From NCBI GenBank assembly GCA_964035575.1, contig OZ037855.1:248001-312000 (forward strand): a stretch of DNA of 64,000 nt, given 5' to 3'. How positions within the stretch are numbered: the stretch's first letter is position 1; each line of letters opens with the position of its first letter. Source of the DNA: Rhynchopus sp. YZ270_cl-10 (Eukaryota > Euglenozoa > Diplonemea > Diplonemida > Diplonemidae). The notes below the pieces were generated by a model. It worked only from the letters and a program-made list of their open reading frames with translations. It did not search any database and was not told the origin of the DNA. Made by a program: the position numbers and the translations under genes. Positions 21,471-32,586 of this stretch are shown here, in pieces.

Positions 21471-22899
21471 CTATGCAAGAGAAGTGATTTCCTTGAAGCG
21501 CACATTCAGGTTCGGGTTTCTGTGGATAAATGAAAGATATTTTTGGGGGGAAAATGATAAAGGTCGCATACCCACCGTCCACACGCGATGCGAACTTAAC
21601 ATGAACACGCCCACCACCTGATGACCCAGGACCTACCACAATGCCTTCAGTGCCCTTCTCCACAGCAACCACCCCTTTCACCTGCGAAGTGTTGTTATTT
21701 TGTTGGCAAAAAAAAAATCCGAGGGTTGATAAAGAGAAGACAGCTTCGCTGCCTTGGCTCTTTTCGCTTTTTCCATCGTGTTTCAAGGGGAAAACGATGC
21801 CACTACCCTGAGGGGAATAGAAACAATCTCCGGAGACGTTTGAATAATTCCCAACAGCATTTTTTTTTGTCCCAATAAAAACGCATACTCTGATGTCACT
21901 CACCGTCTTCACCGGGGTCATTGGGGAGAGCACTGTCGGGGGTGCGACACTGCCACCCCCCTCCTCCTCCTCCTTCACCCCTGCCACCTTCCCTTCGTCC
22001 TCTACCTTAATCGCCTGCATAGGGGTTGCCACCTCCTGCTTCACCTCCGTCTCGATGTTATCCTTCTGCTTCTCCAGTTCCCCCCTCGGTGTGTCCTTGG
22101 TCCGCTCTTCTGTGCTTGATTTGTCTTCCTTTTCCCCTTTTTCTGCCGCTGCGTTTAGATCGGACAACCAATCATCGTCCAGCATGTTTTCTTCTGCTGC
22201 GCGAACCTCGCCGTCTTTGTTGTCATCGCCAAAGGCATCGAGGTCATCGTCAAAGTCTGGAAGGTCGTCTTTTTCTATAGGTGTCTCGCCATTCTCGACT
22301 GCGTCGTTGTATCTCTGCAGGAGGTTTCCATGGAGGGTTTTGACATTGTTCACATTAGGGTTTACATAGAGGTGAAGCATCCCGGTATCCTGCTTTGCAC
22401 AATGCTCTCTCGCCGCCACCAGCCTCCTCGGGGTGTGCGCACGGAAATGATACATCAACGAAAACCTCTGCACAAAACCCCCATACCCCATTTTTTCACA
22501 ATGAAACTTCGCCTGCTCTAATGACCGAAGCCCGGCACCTCCAACCTCATCTTCCGCAGGGGACCAGGACTCAACAGTGGAGGCACTGTACGCATCGTGG
22601 TTTTGAAAGAGCAGCCAGCCATCCGATTGGACGACAGGAAGCGCATCGCTTGGGTTTGCGACGTGGTGGCAGTCGTCGTCGTCCTCCTCCTCCTCTGCGG
22701 GTTTATTGTCAGCTGTTTCTTCGGCAATCAGACGTTTGCGTGCCTCGCGTCGTCGTAGCTCTTCAGCATGCTTTCTGCGGGATTCCTCAGCCCAAGCAGG
22801 GGTTGATCCAGCATAGCGGGTAGTGGTGGTATGAGTGGGTGATATAAATGTGGTACCATTCGCAACACCTCTGGCTGAATAGATGACAGCTCTTCTCAT
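21471..22899 (-). CDS. Acidic protein with small C-terminal beta-barrel-like module
   Basis: Exons 22899-21904, 21681-21572 and 21519-21471 join in frame to 384 residues. Introns are 222 nt (donor GTGAGT) and 52 nt (donor GTATGC). The N-terminal third has a basic helical stretch (SRRKHAEELRRREARKR), an acidic run and Trp/Tyr-rich blocks. The middle is Glu/Asp/Lys-rich and probably disordered. The last 50 residues, spliced from all three exons, hold GTEGIVVGPG, RVHVKFASRVDGG and LNVRFKEITSLA. This is a Gly-turn, beta-strand pattern like the small SH3/KOW-like modules common in kinetoplastid proteins; that comparison is from memory. The ATG follows TTACAG by 4 nt; an in-frame ATG at 22965 following AACCAG is an alternative (406 residues). 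Function unknown. Confidence 0.75.
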
Positions 22900-23383
22900 T
22901 TGTCTGTAATTTTTTTTCTGTGGATGATCATAAAAATAATGGAATAGATGTTCATATTCGCTCATTGAAAATCTGGTTTCATGTTTTCCAGGGCGGGAAA
23001 GAAAAAAATAAATAAATAAATAATTGGGGGTCAGCAACCTAGTTCCCCGTGGTTCTACCATAGGTCCCCCAAGGGTGGGGGGTGTGCATTTTTAGGGGGA
23101 AAATTCTCCCCCCGGGTGTAAAGGGTCTCTATACGAACGTTTGAAGTATTGGGGTGCTTTTTCTTGATGGTCTGTATCAGATTTTTTGGGAGGTAATGCT
23201 CGAAGATGCATATGGTCAATTGGAGGGATGAGCGTGCATGGGCGGGGGGTGGAGGGCCGTGGAGGTAAAATGAGTAACCTTTTTTTTTTTTTGAAAATTT
23301 TGTTACCATATAAGTGTTCAGATACCCCAGACACCCGAAGATGTGTCTTCACCAGTTTGATAAATTCTTGGAAGAGTATGTCA

Positions 23384-23634
23384 TAGCATCCGAACGCGCG
23401 TTCGAAAAACAAAAACGACCAACTCAAAAATCGGAAAACGCGCACGTGAAAACAAGAAAAAACCGCCCAAAAAATTTAAAAAAAAAACGCACGTTCGAAA
23501 AACTGGAATGCGCATTATATTTTTGATTTTTTCGAACGCGCGTTTTTTTTTCTTTTTTTTTTCCCCCGTTTTTCAAACGCGCACTCGAAAACGCCCTAAA
23601 AAAACCGGAACGCCGCCGCGTTTCGGATGATATG
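23384..23634. mobile_element. Miniature inverted-repeat element with 8-bp target duplication
   Basis: GTATGTCA occurs immediately outside both ends (23376-23383 and 23635-23642). The termini are imperfect inverted repeats around CATCCGAA/TTCGGATG. The interior repeats CGAACGCGCGTTCG-like palindromes between A and T runs. An 8-bp duplication suggests a hAT-type transposase acted in trans. Confidence 0.7.
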
Positions 23635-24251
23635 GTATGTCAACTCCAGAAAAAAAAAAAATAATAATAAAGTGCTGTATTTTCTCATCACGTACGTACT
23701 GACATGGTTGATGCACCGCCCTTGCTTCGCAAACTCTAGAAGAGAGTTAAATAAACAGCCTAATCAGTGACGGTAGGGGTAGGTCCCAGGGCGAACCTTG
23801 GACTGTGCCAAGTACTCTAAATACTCCCTCTCTATCTCGGAACTGTGAAGGGTGGAAAAGGGGGGATGAGGGGATGAGGGGATGAGGGGGATTTCTAAAC
23901 CAGGCGAGGAAACGGGGGGGGGGGATTTTTTACCATTTTTTTCCGCTGAGTCTGGCAGCAAAGACAACGGGGGAAGGGGAGGGGCAAGACAGGCGAACCT
24001 GACTTAAACGCGCAAAAGTGACCAAGGAACTGGGAACACTGTCGTGGGTGAATTACTGAATTGCATTATACAAGAGAAGCAAAACCCTGCCACGATTGAG
24101 TCCCCATCAAAAGAAGGAGAGGGGAGGGAGGGAGGGAGGGAGGGGGAGGTGAAGTAACTTCCCAAATATGTTGGGAAGCTCCAAGCAGCGCTCTTTCTTT
24201 GGGTCATCGAGTACCCCCCCCTGCCCGTCCCGTATCTCTCCAAAGAAATGT

Positions 24252-24285
24252 GAGATGAATATAAGCCTCTTGTGCTTAGTCATCA
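24252..24285 (+). repeat. Family A hairpin in the ankyrin gene 3' region
   Basis: AGATGAATATAAGC, loop CTCTTGT, GCTTAGTCATC. It lies about 46 nt beyond the predicted stop codon. Confidence 0.7.
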
Positions 24286-24330
24286 GATGGCCGCTAGGAA
24301 CAGACTAAAAAAACGCATAATTATTTCGCT

Positions 24331-25235
24331 TTATTTCAGCTTTGAAGGGTGCGTCATGCATTTCATAATTACCGCAGATGCGGGGGCGGCGGCAATCTTG
24401 CAGGGGGTCCCAGTGCAGCTGGTTTCGACTCGCTGGAGTTGCTCGTACATGGAACGGAACGGCTCTAGGATGCGGGGGTGGATCACAAGTCGCGCTGCGA
24501 GTCTGAGACTGAGTTGCCTTCTTTGGACGGAACACAGTCAAAACATTACCGCCAAAGTTTAAAATAGTGAAAACGGGCACACCCTCAGATTTTTAATTTT
24601 AATTTTAATTTTCCTTTTATATTTCCTTTTAATTTTCTTTTTTTTGATTTGCGAACGGATGAAAGCGGTCCTTGATCGGACAACAGCATTAATCCAAATC
24701 AGAAATCTACACTTCCCTCGGGAAGCCTTTTTGTCCCCCTCCATTACCTTATTTTCTGACGGCCATATTCGCCTGCGATGGACTGCATGGTTTTCCCGTC
24801 TTTGGTAGTTTCTCTGAATGAGATGGTGACCTTTTTTTGTGCGAGAACGGCGTTTGTTACGTCGAACTGCCCAAAGCGGGCTGCCCAGTGCAAGGGGTTC
24901 CACCCGTCATCGTCACCACGTGTGGCGAGGGCAGGCATTTGCTTGGTGAGCTCGAGGGCAGCTCCGACGTGGCCGTACAACACTGCGTAGTGAAGCGCGC
25001 TACGTCCGTACGCATCGACTATGGACGTCTTGGCGCCAAACCGTGCCAACATACGGATCGCATTTTGCCACCCCAACTCGGCCGCGTGATGCAGCGGTGT
25101 CCGTCCATCCGCATCCTGCTGGTTGACCTCTTCAGGACCGTACATGTCCCGCTCAATCACAAAATCATCCTCATCCTCGCACGCAAGCAGACGATCCAGC
25201 ACGCAGTTCTTTCCATGTTCTGGAGGCTCTCCCAT
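24331..25235 (-). CDS. Small ankyrin-repeat protein
   Basis: Exon 1 (25235-24748) encodes three ankyrin repeats, recognisable by DGRTPLHHAAELGWQNA, YGRSALHYAVLYGHVGA and GWNPLHWAARFGQFDV. These repeats mediate protein binding. The frame would stop at 24744 without splicing. A GTAATG donor at 24747 and an acceptor near 24521 lead in frame into exon 2 (about 24520-24331), which has GC-rich third positions and reads LAARLVIHPRILEPFRSMYE. The spliced protein would have 225 residues. The acceptor is weak and three nearby AGs give the same frame, so the second exon is an inference. The start was chosen at MGEPPEHGK, after a C-rich tract ending CCCAG. Confidence 0.75.
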
Positions 25236-25654
25236 GTTAAAGGATAAGGGGGGCCTAGGGGGGCTGGGGGGGAAGCTAAGGGGGTTTTGAATCATGAAAA
25301 CAAAAAAAATACCGGCGTACATATCAGGCTGTCACGAAAAGTGCCAATCTGTGGAGTGGACACAACGCCACTCATGCCATGCAAGACCGGCTGTGCTGGT
25401 GCATCCCTCAGAGGGTTCCGCGAAGTGTCAACGTGTGACTTGTTGTCCTTGGCATATATAAGGCCGTGCCTCAGAAAGAGAAAAAGCAGAGAGAGAAAAC
25501 GCTTACTGTTGATAGCCGCATTCTGGTCAGCTTTTAATACGCTGCGACGAAAGGAATGACTAACTCTTTTTTAAATTACCTTTTTTGGGTGCGGAGGGTG
25601 GGATTCTTTTCTGAAAAAAAAGGTGTAGTTGAGACAAGCAAACAATGCACTGTA
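25236..25654. other. Spacer before the transposon-rich region
   Basis: The 5' flank of the ankyrin gene; no feature is recognised beyond A/T runs. Confidence 0.5.
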
Positions 25655-26840
25655 AGGGTAGCACAATTAAAAATATTGTTTAGTGTCCTGCGCGCGAACA
25701 GATTTTTGGAAATCCAAAAAAAAAAAATAATTGGGACACAACTACAAAAAAAATAATTTTTATGGTTGGTAGGTTGAAGTCAGGACGGACGAAGTCTCGG
25801 AGGGCCCTAAGGGGAAGGTAGGTAGGGCACTTCTGTCTGGGAAAAAGTGACCAGAAAAAAAAAAATGTTGGGGTCCCGTGCTCCCAAATGTGCGAAATAA
25901 GCAAGAAATAAGCATTTTTGCGCACACGTGTATAAAAAAAAAATCCGCCTCCGGCGGGGTTCGTTTTCGAGGATTTTCAGAGATCTCACGTTATGAAGAT
26001 TTCCTTAAGAAACCATTGAATCTCATATTTCAGAATAATAGTACCTTAGAGTGTTTTTGGACACACATGTGACCCCACCGTGGAGAGCAATCGGCTCGTG
26101 CAATCAAAAGAAAGTGGAGAAAAGGTACAAGAATAAAAAAAGTTGGGTACCGTGTGCCTGCGGCGCTGCCTGTTCCCTTCCAGTTTCTACAGGCAAACAC
26201 TTGCCCCCTTTACCTTACACTGACGGGTTTTGACCAAAACCAAGAACTTGTCCATTTCGGCAAATTGACCCCACCACAGAACGGACGGATTCCGAAAATG
26301 CAAATGCCGGTGTTTTCGCGCATTTTCATGTTTCAAGACGTCAGGATCAGGGAGAGAAAATCTGGTTGTGGGATTTACCTTGGCCCTCTTTACCCTACAT
26401 GGATTTTGACCAAAACCAAGAATTTGGCCATTTCGGCAAAGTGACCCCACCACAGTGCGGACGGATTCCGGAAATGCCAATCGCGGTATGTTTTGGGGCT
26501 GAAAACCCACTGTTTTTTCAGGGGAAAAAATTGCTTCCAAATGTCGGAATTTTCCGAATTTTCCTGAAAATGACCCTTGTTTACGAGTATGGGTTCATAT
26601 TTTGCGAAAATTTAAGTCACTAAAATTTTGTCCATTTTTCCGTATTCACCCCACCACAAGCCGGGATTGGCTCAGAAATGCAACAAAACGCCCCAGCGTT
26701 AGGAAATAGCCTGAAAAGAGGGCAAAATAGGCGAGGGAAAAATTATTTTTTTTTGACTAGTTATTTTTTTTTTGCGTGCGTGCGAACAGATTTTTGGGGA
26801 GCGGTGGGACACTAAACAAGGTTTTTAATTGTGCTACCCT
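25655..26840. mobile_element. Inverted-repeat element enclosing a hAT-like fragment
   Basis: AGGGTAGCACAATTAAAAA at the left is repeated inverted at the right, ending GTGCTACCCT. The match continues inward through TTTAGTGTCC. Target duplication is unclear because the right flank is an A run. Inside lies a partial copy of the hAT-like element (25806-26714), and GCGAACAGATTTTTGG occurs on both sides of it in direct orientation. Confidence 0.65.
25806..26714. mobile_element. Partial second copy of the hAT-like element at 37-1114
   Basis: Nearly identical to 143-1114 over most of its length. The right terminus TTAGGAAATAGCCTG is present. The first ~105 bp and left terminus are replaced by unrelated sequence, and ~85 bp near the right end (about 1013-1090 of the first copy) is missing. 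Confidence 0.8.
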
Positions 26841-26937
26841 AAAAAAAAAAAAATGAGTGCTCTACTTACATGTTTAGTCACCTTTGTTTCACTATTTCTG
26901 CGACGCAAAAAAAAAAAAAACGGAATAATTTCTTCCA

Positions 26938-29760
26938 CACGGTGGCCCAGCAGACCCTTTTGGGGGTACCCCCGGGGGTACCCCCAAAAGGGGTACCCCG
27001 CAGGGTAGGGTACCACACAGGGTAGGGTCCGCGGGGGGTACCCCCTCGCGTGGGCTACCCCAGGGGGTACCCCACAGGGTTGGGTAGGGTCCGCGCGGGG
27101 TACCCTTTGGGGGGTTTGGGGTACCCCGAGGGGTACCCCTCAGGGTCCGCGGGGGTACCCCATGGGGTACCCCCTGCACACCCGGTGGCTATTGCCTCCC
27201 AGGGAAAGGGACTCTCAAAAATTTTTTTTTGCCCTATATAGGCCTAATTTCGACGATTTGAGGCCATTAAAAGCAAAAATTGGCACTTTTGAGCATCTGT
27301 GGGGGTCTAAAACGTGGTTTTGCGCAGCCGATTTTTCGTGGTTTTTTTACCAAAGACAAGTCGATTTTTGACCAATTTTTCATGAAAAATGTGAAGGAAA
27401 TCGCTTAGGAACTTAGCTGTGTACGTGTTCTAGCTACTGCATACACCGCGGGGTATAACCAAAATGACCGTATTTTGGCTGAAATTTCGACTTGACAATT
27501 TTCCCTCGATTTGGTCAATCTGAGGTTTTGTTTGGGGTTTTTGGGCCATTTTATGACCAACCACGCCCGCATACGTGGGAAATTACGCGCGCAATGACGA
27601 CGTCACGGCGTGGGGAGCCCTCGTAATTACGAGGGGTGCTCCCGTGATCCTTTGAGGCCATTAAAAGCAAAATTTGGCACTTTTGAGCATCTGTGGGGGT
27701 CTAAAACGTGGTTTCGCGCCCGAAAAGTCGTGATTTTACCAAAGACGCGTCGATTTTTGACCCAAATTTTTTTTTCTTCTCGCCCAAAATCGGGCGTGGT
27801 AGGTCATAAATGGCCCAAAAAATCCAAAGCCTCAATGAGCAAATTGTGAAGAAAAAAAAATTGGTCGAAGTTTTGGTCATTTTTACCATGTGGCAACAAA
27901 TAGAATGCAGGTATCAGTATCAGTGGGATTGTTCCTGCAGTGATGTTCTCGTACCTGGAGAGTAGGCCGAGCGAGTGCTGCAAGGTATGTTTTTAAGCCC
28001 CGGTTTTTACACCCCCCCGCTCCCCCTTTTCGCCTTTGTCCCGCTCGGATGTAAATCGAAGCATATTTTTATTGTCAAAATTGTCACTTTTACTTTTTTA
28101 TCATGGCATCTCGTAACCTCTACAACTCTTTTACGTCAGGGAACCGGATGAGGTGCTACTTCCGGACTGAGGAAGGGCAGTCTTTTACTTTCTTTTTTGC
28201 ATGGAAGAGGTACGGAGCGGCTTCTTGTTTGTTTGTTTGATTTTTTTTGTTGTAGTCTCTACTTTTGCACTCAATTTCTCTCAACAGGTACCCGAACCGA
28301 CGACCCTTCATCGTGACAGCGAAACAGTGCCGATGGAAGAGCTGGTGCAATTATTGCAAACCGGGCGGGGACCGCAAAAGTTGGGTTTTTAAACCAATTT
28401 TTCCATTAACCCACCCCATAGACCGCCCCAATTATTATGAAACTCTTAGTCAGTCACTGCTATAGCCATTAACCCAGGGAGCATAGCTAGTGCAAAAAAT
28501 TCGACTTCGGGATCCGGAAAGTCTGTCCTCTGCTCTTGCGGAGGACTACAGTAGGCACAAGAAAATATCGCGTTCCCCCAGAAAACCAATTTTTGTCACA
28601 GTAATTTTTGCCCAGGGCATGCTCTTGAAGCATGGCGGCTTGGTGTGAGAAGGGGCAGTGTATTGTTTTGTTCTAGATTTCAACGGTTGTTAGAACGAGT
28701 CAAGTGGATGCTTATCTAAACACTGACTTTAGTACAGACCCGAGAGATCAGATATGACTTTGAGGAAAGAACAAAGCAATGCATCTGTACCCGCACGCCA
28801 GGTTGTAGTTACTTCAGAATTTTCTTAAGTTTGCGCGAAAGAGAGCGGGGGCAACTCCTTTGTGTCATGAGTCCGCTGTGCAGCACAAAGCGAGGAACCT
28901 TAAAACACTACCTGCGTGGTGGCTGAATTCACATCCCTTAGAATTACCAGAATTCAGCCTTTGTTGAAGTAACGTACATACTTGTATGTGCGTGTCACGC
29001 TTCTCCACCCTTAAATGGGTGCACTGCTTCACTGCAGCGGGTAAGCCTCTCTCGACTAGTGCGAACTTAAGAATGTTCTGCTGCAACTTACCAAAATCGA
29101 TTTTCTCACCCCAAACACCCGCAACACCCCACCTGCTACTTCGGTAGCCTGTGTTGTTGGGAGTTGGTTCTCATGTTGATCCCCAGTGACTGTCTTGCAC
29201 TGCTTCTTCTGAGCCCAACGCTGTTTGGCCTGTCGACGTAATAAATACGAAGACAGGGGGGCGGTGCCAACAATTTTCCGATGATGTAACGTTTATCTGA
29301 TTGATTTATCGTTTGATATACCTTGTGTGTCCTTCTTCATGCACACCAAGCAACATATATTGAACGGTATTTTCAAGCGATACTTCGTTATGTCATCGGG
29401 GGGCGGACCCTTGACTCTGGCACTCTGGCACTCTGGCTGTACCTGTGTACCTGTGTACCTGTGTACCTGTGTACCTGTGTACCTGTGTACCTGTGTACCT
29501 GTGTACCTGTGTACCTGTGTACCTGTGTACCTGTGTACCTGTGTACCTGTGTACCTGTGTACCTGTGTACCCCCAGTGCCAGTCAGGGTCCGCGCGGGGT
29601 ACCCCGGGGGGTACCCCCGGGGGTAGTCTGGGGGGTACCCCATGGGGTACCCCTCAGATTTGGGGGGTACCCCATGGGGTACCCCATGGGGTAGTCTGGG
29701 GGGTACCCCCTTGGGTACCCCCCGCGGACCCTACCCTAAGGGTAGGAATGGGCCACCGTG
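26938..29760. mobile_element. 2.8-kb terminal-inverted-repeat element, copy 1
   Basis: Starts CACGGTGGCCCA and ends TGGGCCACCGTG. Both ends carry arrays of the palindromic decamer GGGGTACCCC (26965-27180 and 29590-29735). The interior has a 120-bp block repeated at about 27256 and 27650, and a 10-bp tandem array. No transposase-like frame is found, so it is non-autonomous. CAC-first termini occur in CACTA-type and Transib-type elements; the first seven bases resemble a Transib end or recombination-signal heptamer, but no target duplication was found to decide. Confidence 0.75.
29438..29570. repeat. GTGTACCTGT 10-bp tandem array, about 13 units
   Basis: Perfect decamer array inside TIR copy 1. 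The mirrored position in copy 2 (29957-30002) has only 4-5 units. The same decamer forms a third array at 63398-63592. Confidence 0.95.
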
Positions 29761-29766
29761 CAGAAT

Positions 29767-32575
29767 CACGGTGGCCCATTCCTACCCTTAGGGTAGGGTC
29801 CGCGGGGGGTACCCCATGGGGTACCCCCCAGACTACCCCATGGGGTACCCCATGGGGTACCCCCCAAATCTGAGGGGTACCCCATGGGGTACCCCCCAGA
29901 CTACCCCCGGGGGTACCCCCTGGGGTACCCCGCGCGGACCCTGACTGGCACTGGGGGTACACAGGTACACAGGTACACAGGTACACAGGTACACAGGTAC
30001 AGCCAGAGTGCCAGAGTCAAGGGTCCGCGCGGGGTCCGCCCCCCGATGACATAACGAAGTATCGCTTGAAAATACCGTTCAATATATGTTGCTTGGTGTG
30101 CATGAAGAAGGACACACAAGGTATATCAAACGATAAATCAATCAGATAAACGTTACATCATCGGAAAATTGTTGGCACCGCCCCCCTGTCTTCGTATTTA
30201 TTACCCCGTCGACAGGCCAAACAGCGTTGGGCTCAGAAGAAGCAGTGCAAGACAGTCACTGGGGATCAACATGAGAACCAACTCCCAACAACACAGGCTA
30301 CCGAAGTAGCAGGTGGGGTGTTGCGGGTGTTTGGGGTGAGAAAATCGATTTTGGTAAGTTGCAGCAGAACATTCTTAAGTTCGCACTAGTCGAGAGAGGC
30401 TTACCCGCTGCAGTGAAGCAGTGCACCCATTTAAGGGTGGAGAAGCGTGACACGCACATACAAGTATGTACGTTACTTCAACAAAGGCTGAATTCTGGTA
30501 ATTCTAAGGGATGTGAATTCAGCCACCACGCAGGTAGTGTTTTAAGGTTCCTCGCTTTGTGCTGCACAGCGGACTCATGACACAAAGGAGTTGCCCCCGC
30601 TCTCTTTCGCGCAAACTTAAGAAAATTCTGAAGTAACTACAACCTGGCGTGCGGGTACAGATGCATTGCTTTGTTCTTTCCTCAAAGTCATATCTGATCT
30701 CTCGGGTCTGTACTAAAGTCAGTGTTTAGATAAGCATCCACTTGACTCGTTCTAACAACCGTTGAAATCTAGAACAAAACAATACACTGCCCCTTCTCAC
30801 ACCAAGCCGCCATGCTTCAAGAGCATGCCCTGGGCAAAAATTACTGTGACAAAAATTGGTTTTCTGGGGGAACGCGATATTTTCTTGTGCCTACTGTAGT
30901 CCTCCGCAAGAGCAGAGGACAGACTTTCCGGATCCCGAAGTCGAATTTTTTGCACTAGCTATACTCCCTGGGTTAATGGCTATAGCAGTGACTGACTAAG
31001 AGTTTCATAATAATTGGGGCGGTCTATGGGGTGGGTTAATGGAAAAATTGGTTTAAAAACCCAACTTTTGCGGTCCCCGCCCGGTTTGCAATAATTGCAC
31101 CAGCTCTTCCATCGGCACTGTTTCGCTGTCACGATGAAGGGTCGTCGGTTCGGGTACCTGTTGAGAGAAATTGAGTGCAAAAATAGAGACTACAACAAAA
31201 AAAATCAAACAAACAAACAAGAAGCCGCTCCGTACCTCTTCCATGCAAAAAAGAAAGTAAAAGACTGCCCTTCCTCAGTCCGGAAGTAGCACCTCATCCG
31301 GTTCCCTGACGTAAAAGAGTTGTAGAGGTTACGAGATGCCATGATAAAAAAGTAAAAGTGACAATTTTGACAATAAAAATATGCTTCGATTTACATCCGA
31401 GCGGGACAAAGGCGAAAAGGGGGAGCGGGGGGGTGTAAAAACCGGGGCTTAAAAACATACCTTGCAGCACTCGCTCGGCCTACTCTCCAGGTACGAGAAC
31501 ATCACTGCAGGAACAATCCCACTGATACTGATACCTGCATTCTATTTGTTGCCACATGGTAAAAATGACCAAAACTTCGACCAATTTTTTTTTCTTCACA
31601 ATTTGCTCATTGAGGCTTTGGATTTTTTGGGCCATTTATGACCTACCACGCCCGATTTTGGGCGAGAAGAAAAAAAAATTTGGGTCAAAAATCGACGCGT
31701 CTTTGGTAAAATCACGACTTTTCGGGCGCGAAACCACGTTTTAGACCCCCACAGATGCTCAAAAGTGCCAAATTTTGCTTTTAATGGCCTCAAAGGATCA
31801 CGGGAGCACCCCTCGTAATTACGAGGGCTCCCCACGCCGTGACGTCGTCATTGCGCGCGTAATTTCCCACGTATGCGGGCGTGGTTGGTCATAAAATGGC
31901 CCAAAAACCCCAAACAAAACCTCAGATTGACCAAATCGAGGGAAAATTGTCAAGTCGAAATTTCAGCCAAAATACGGTCATTTTGGTTATACCCCGCGGT
32001 GTATGCAGTAGCTAGAACACGTACACAGCTAAGTTCCTAAGCGATTTCCTTCACATTTTTCATGAAAAATTGGTCAAAAATCGACTTGTCTTTGGTAAAA
32101 AAACCACGAAAAATCGGCTGCGCAAAACCACGTTTTAGACCCCCACAGATGCTCAAAAGTGCCAATTTTTGCTTTTAATGGCCTCAAATCGTCGAAATTA
32201 GGCCTATATAGGGCAAAAAAAAATTTTTGAGAGTCCCTTTCCCTGGGAGGCAATAGCCACCGGGTGTGCAGGGGGTACCCCGGGGGGTACCCCCCAGGGT
32301 CCGCGGGGGTACCCCATGGGGTACCCCCGCGGACCCTGAGGGGTACCCCATGGGGTACCCCCGCGGACCCTGGGGGGTACCCCTCGGGGTACCCCAAACC
32401 CCCCAAAGGGTACCCCGCGCGGACCCTACCCAACCCTGTGGGGTACCCCCTGGGGTAGCACACGCGAGGGGGTACCCCCCGCGGACCCTACCCTGTGTGG
32501 TACCCTACCCTGCGGGGTACCCCTTTTGGGGGTACCCCCGGGGGTACCCCCAAAAGGGTCCGCTGGGCCACCGTG
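29767..32575. mobile_element. 2.8-kb terminal-inverted-repeat element, copy 2 (inverted)
   Basis: Near-perfect inverted copy of 26938-29760, separated from it by the 6 bp CAGAAT. Both ends carry the CACGGTGGCCCA terminus. Differences are few: scattered single bases, tandem-unit number, and the arrangement of GGGGTACCCC units near 32272-32400. Together the copies make a palindrome of about 5.6 kb. Confidence 0.8.
29957..30002. repeat. ACACAGGTAC 10-bp tandem array, 4-5 units
   Basis: The inverted counterpart of the array at 29438-29570, much shorter. Confidence 0.9.
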
Positions 32576-32586
32576 AAGACATAAAG

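Larger units (their letters stand above)
22966..24330. other. Spacer with a miniature element and G-rich tracts
   Basis: Holds the element 23384-23634, GGGGATGA repeats (23861-23890), AGGG repeats (24119-24148, able to form G-quadruplexes), and a family A hairpin (24252-24285). Confidence 0.5.

Noticed and set aside
29438-29873. Frames of 100-140 codons across the GGGGTACCCC and decamer arrays
   Set aside because: Repeat translation only (GVPHGVP and VYLCTCVP patterns).
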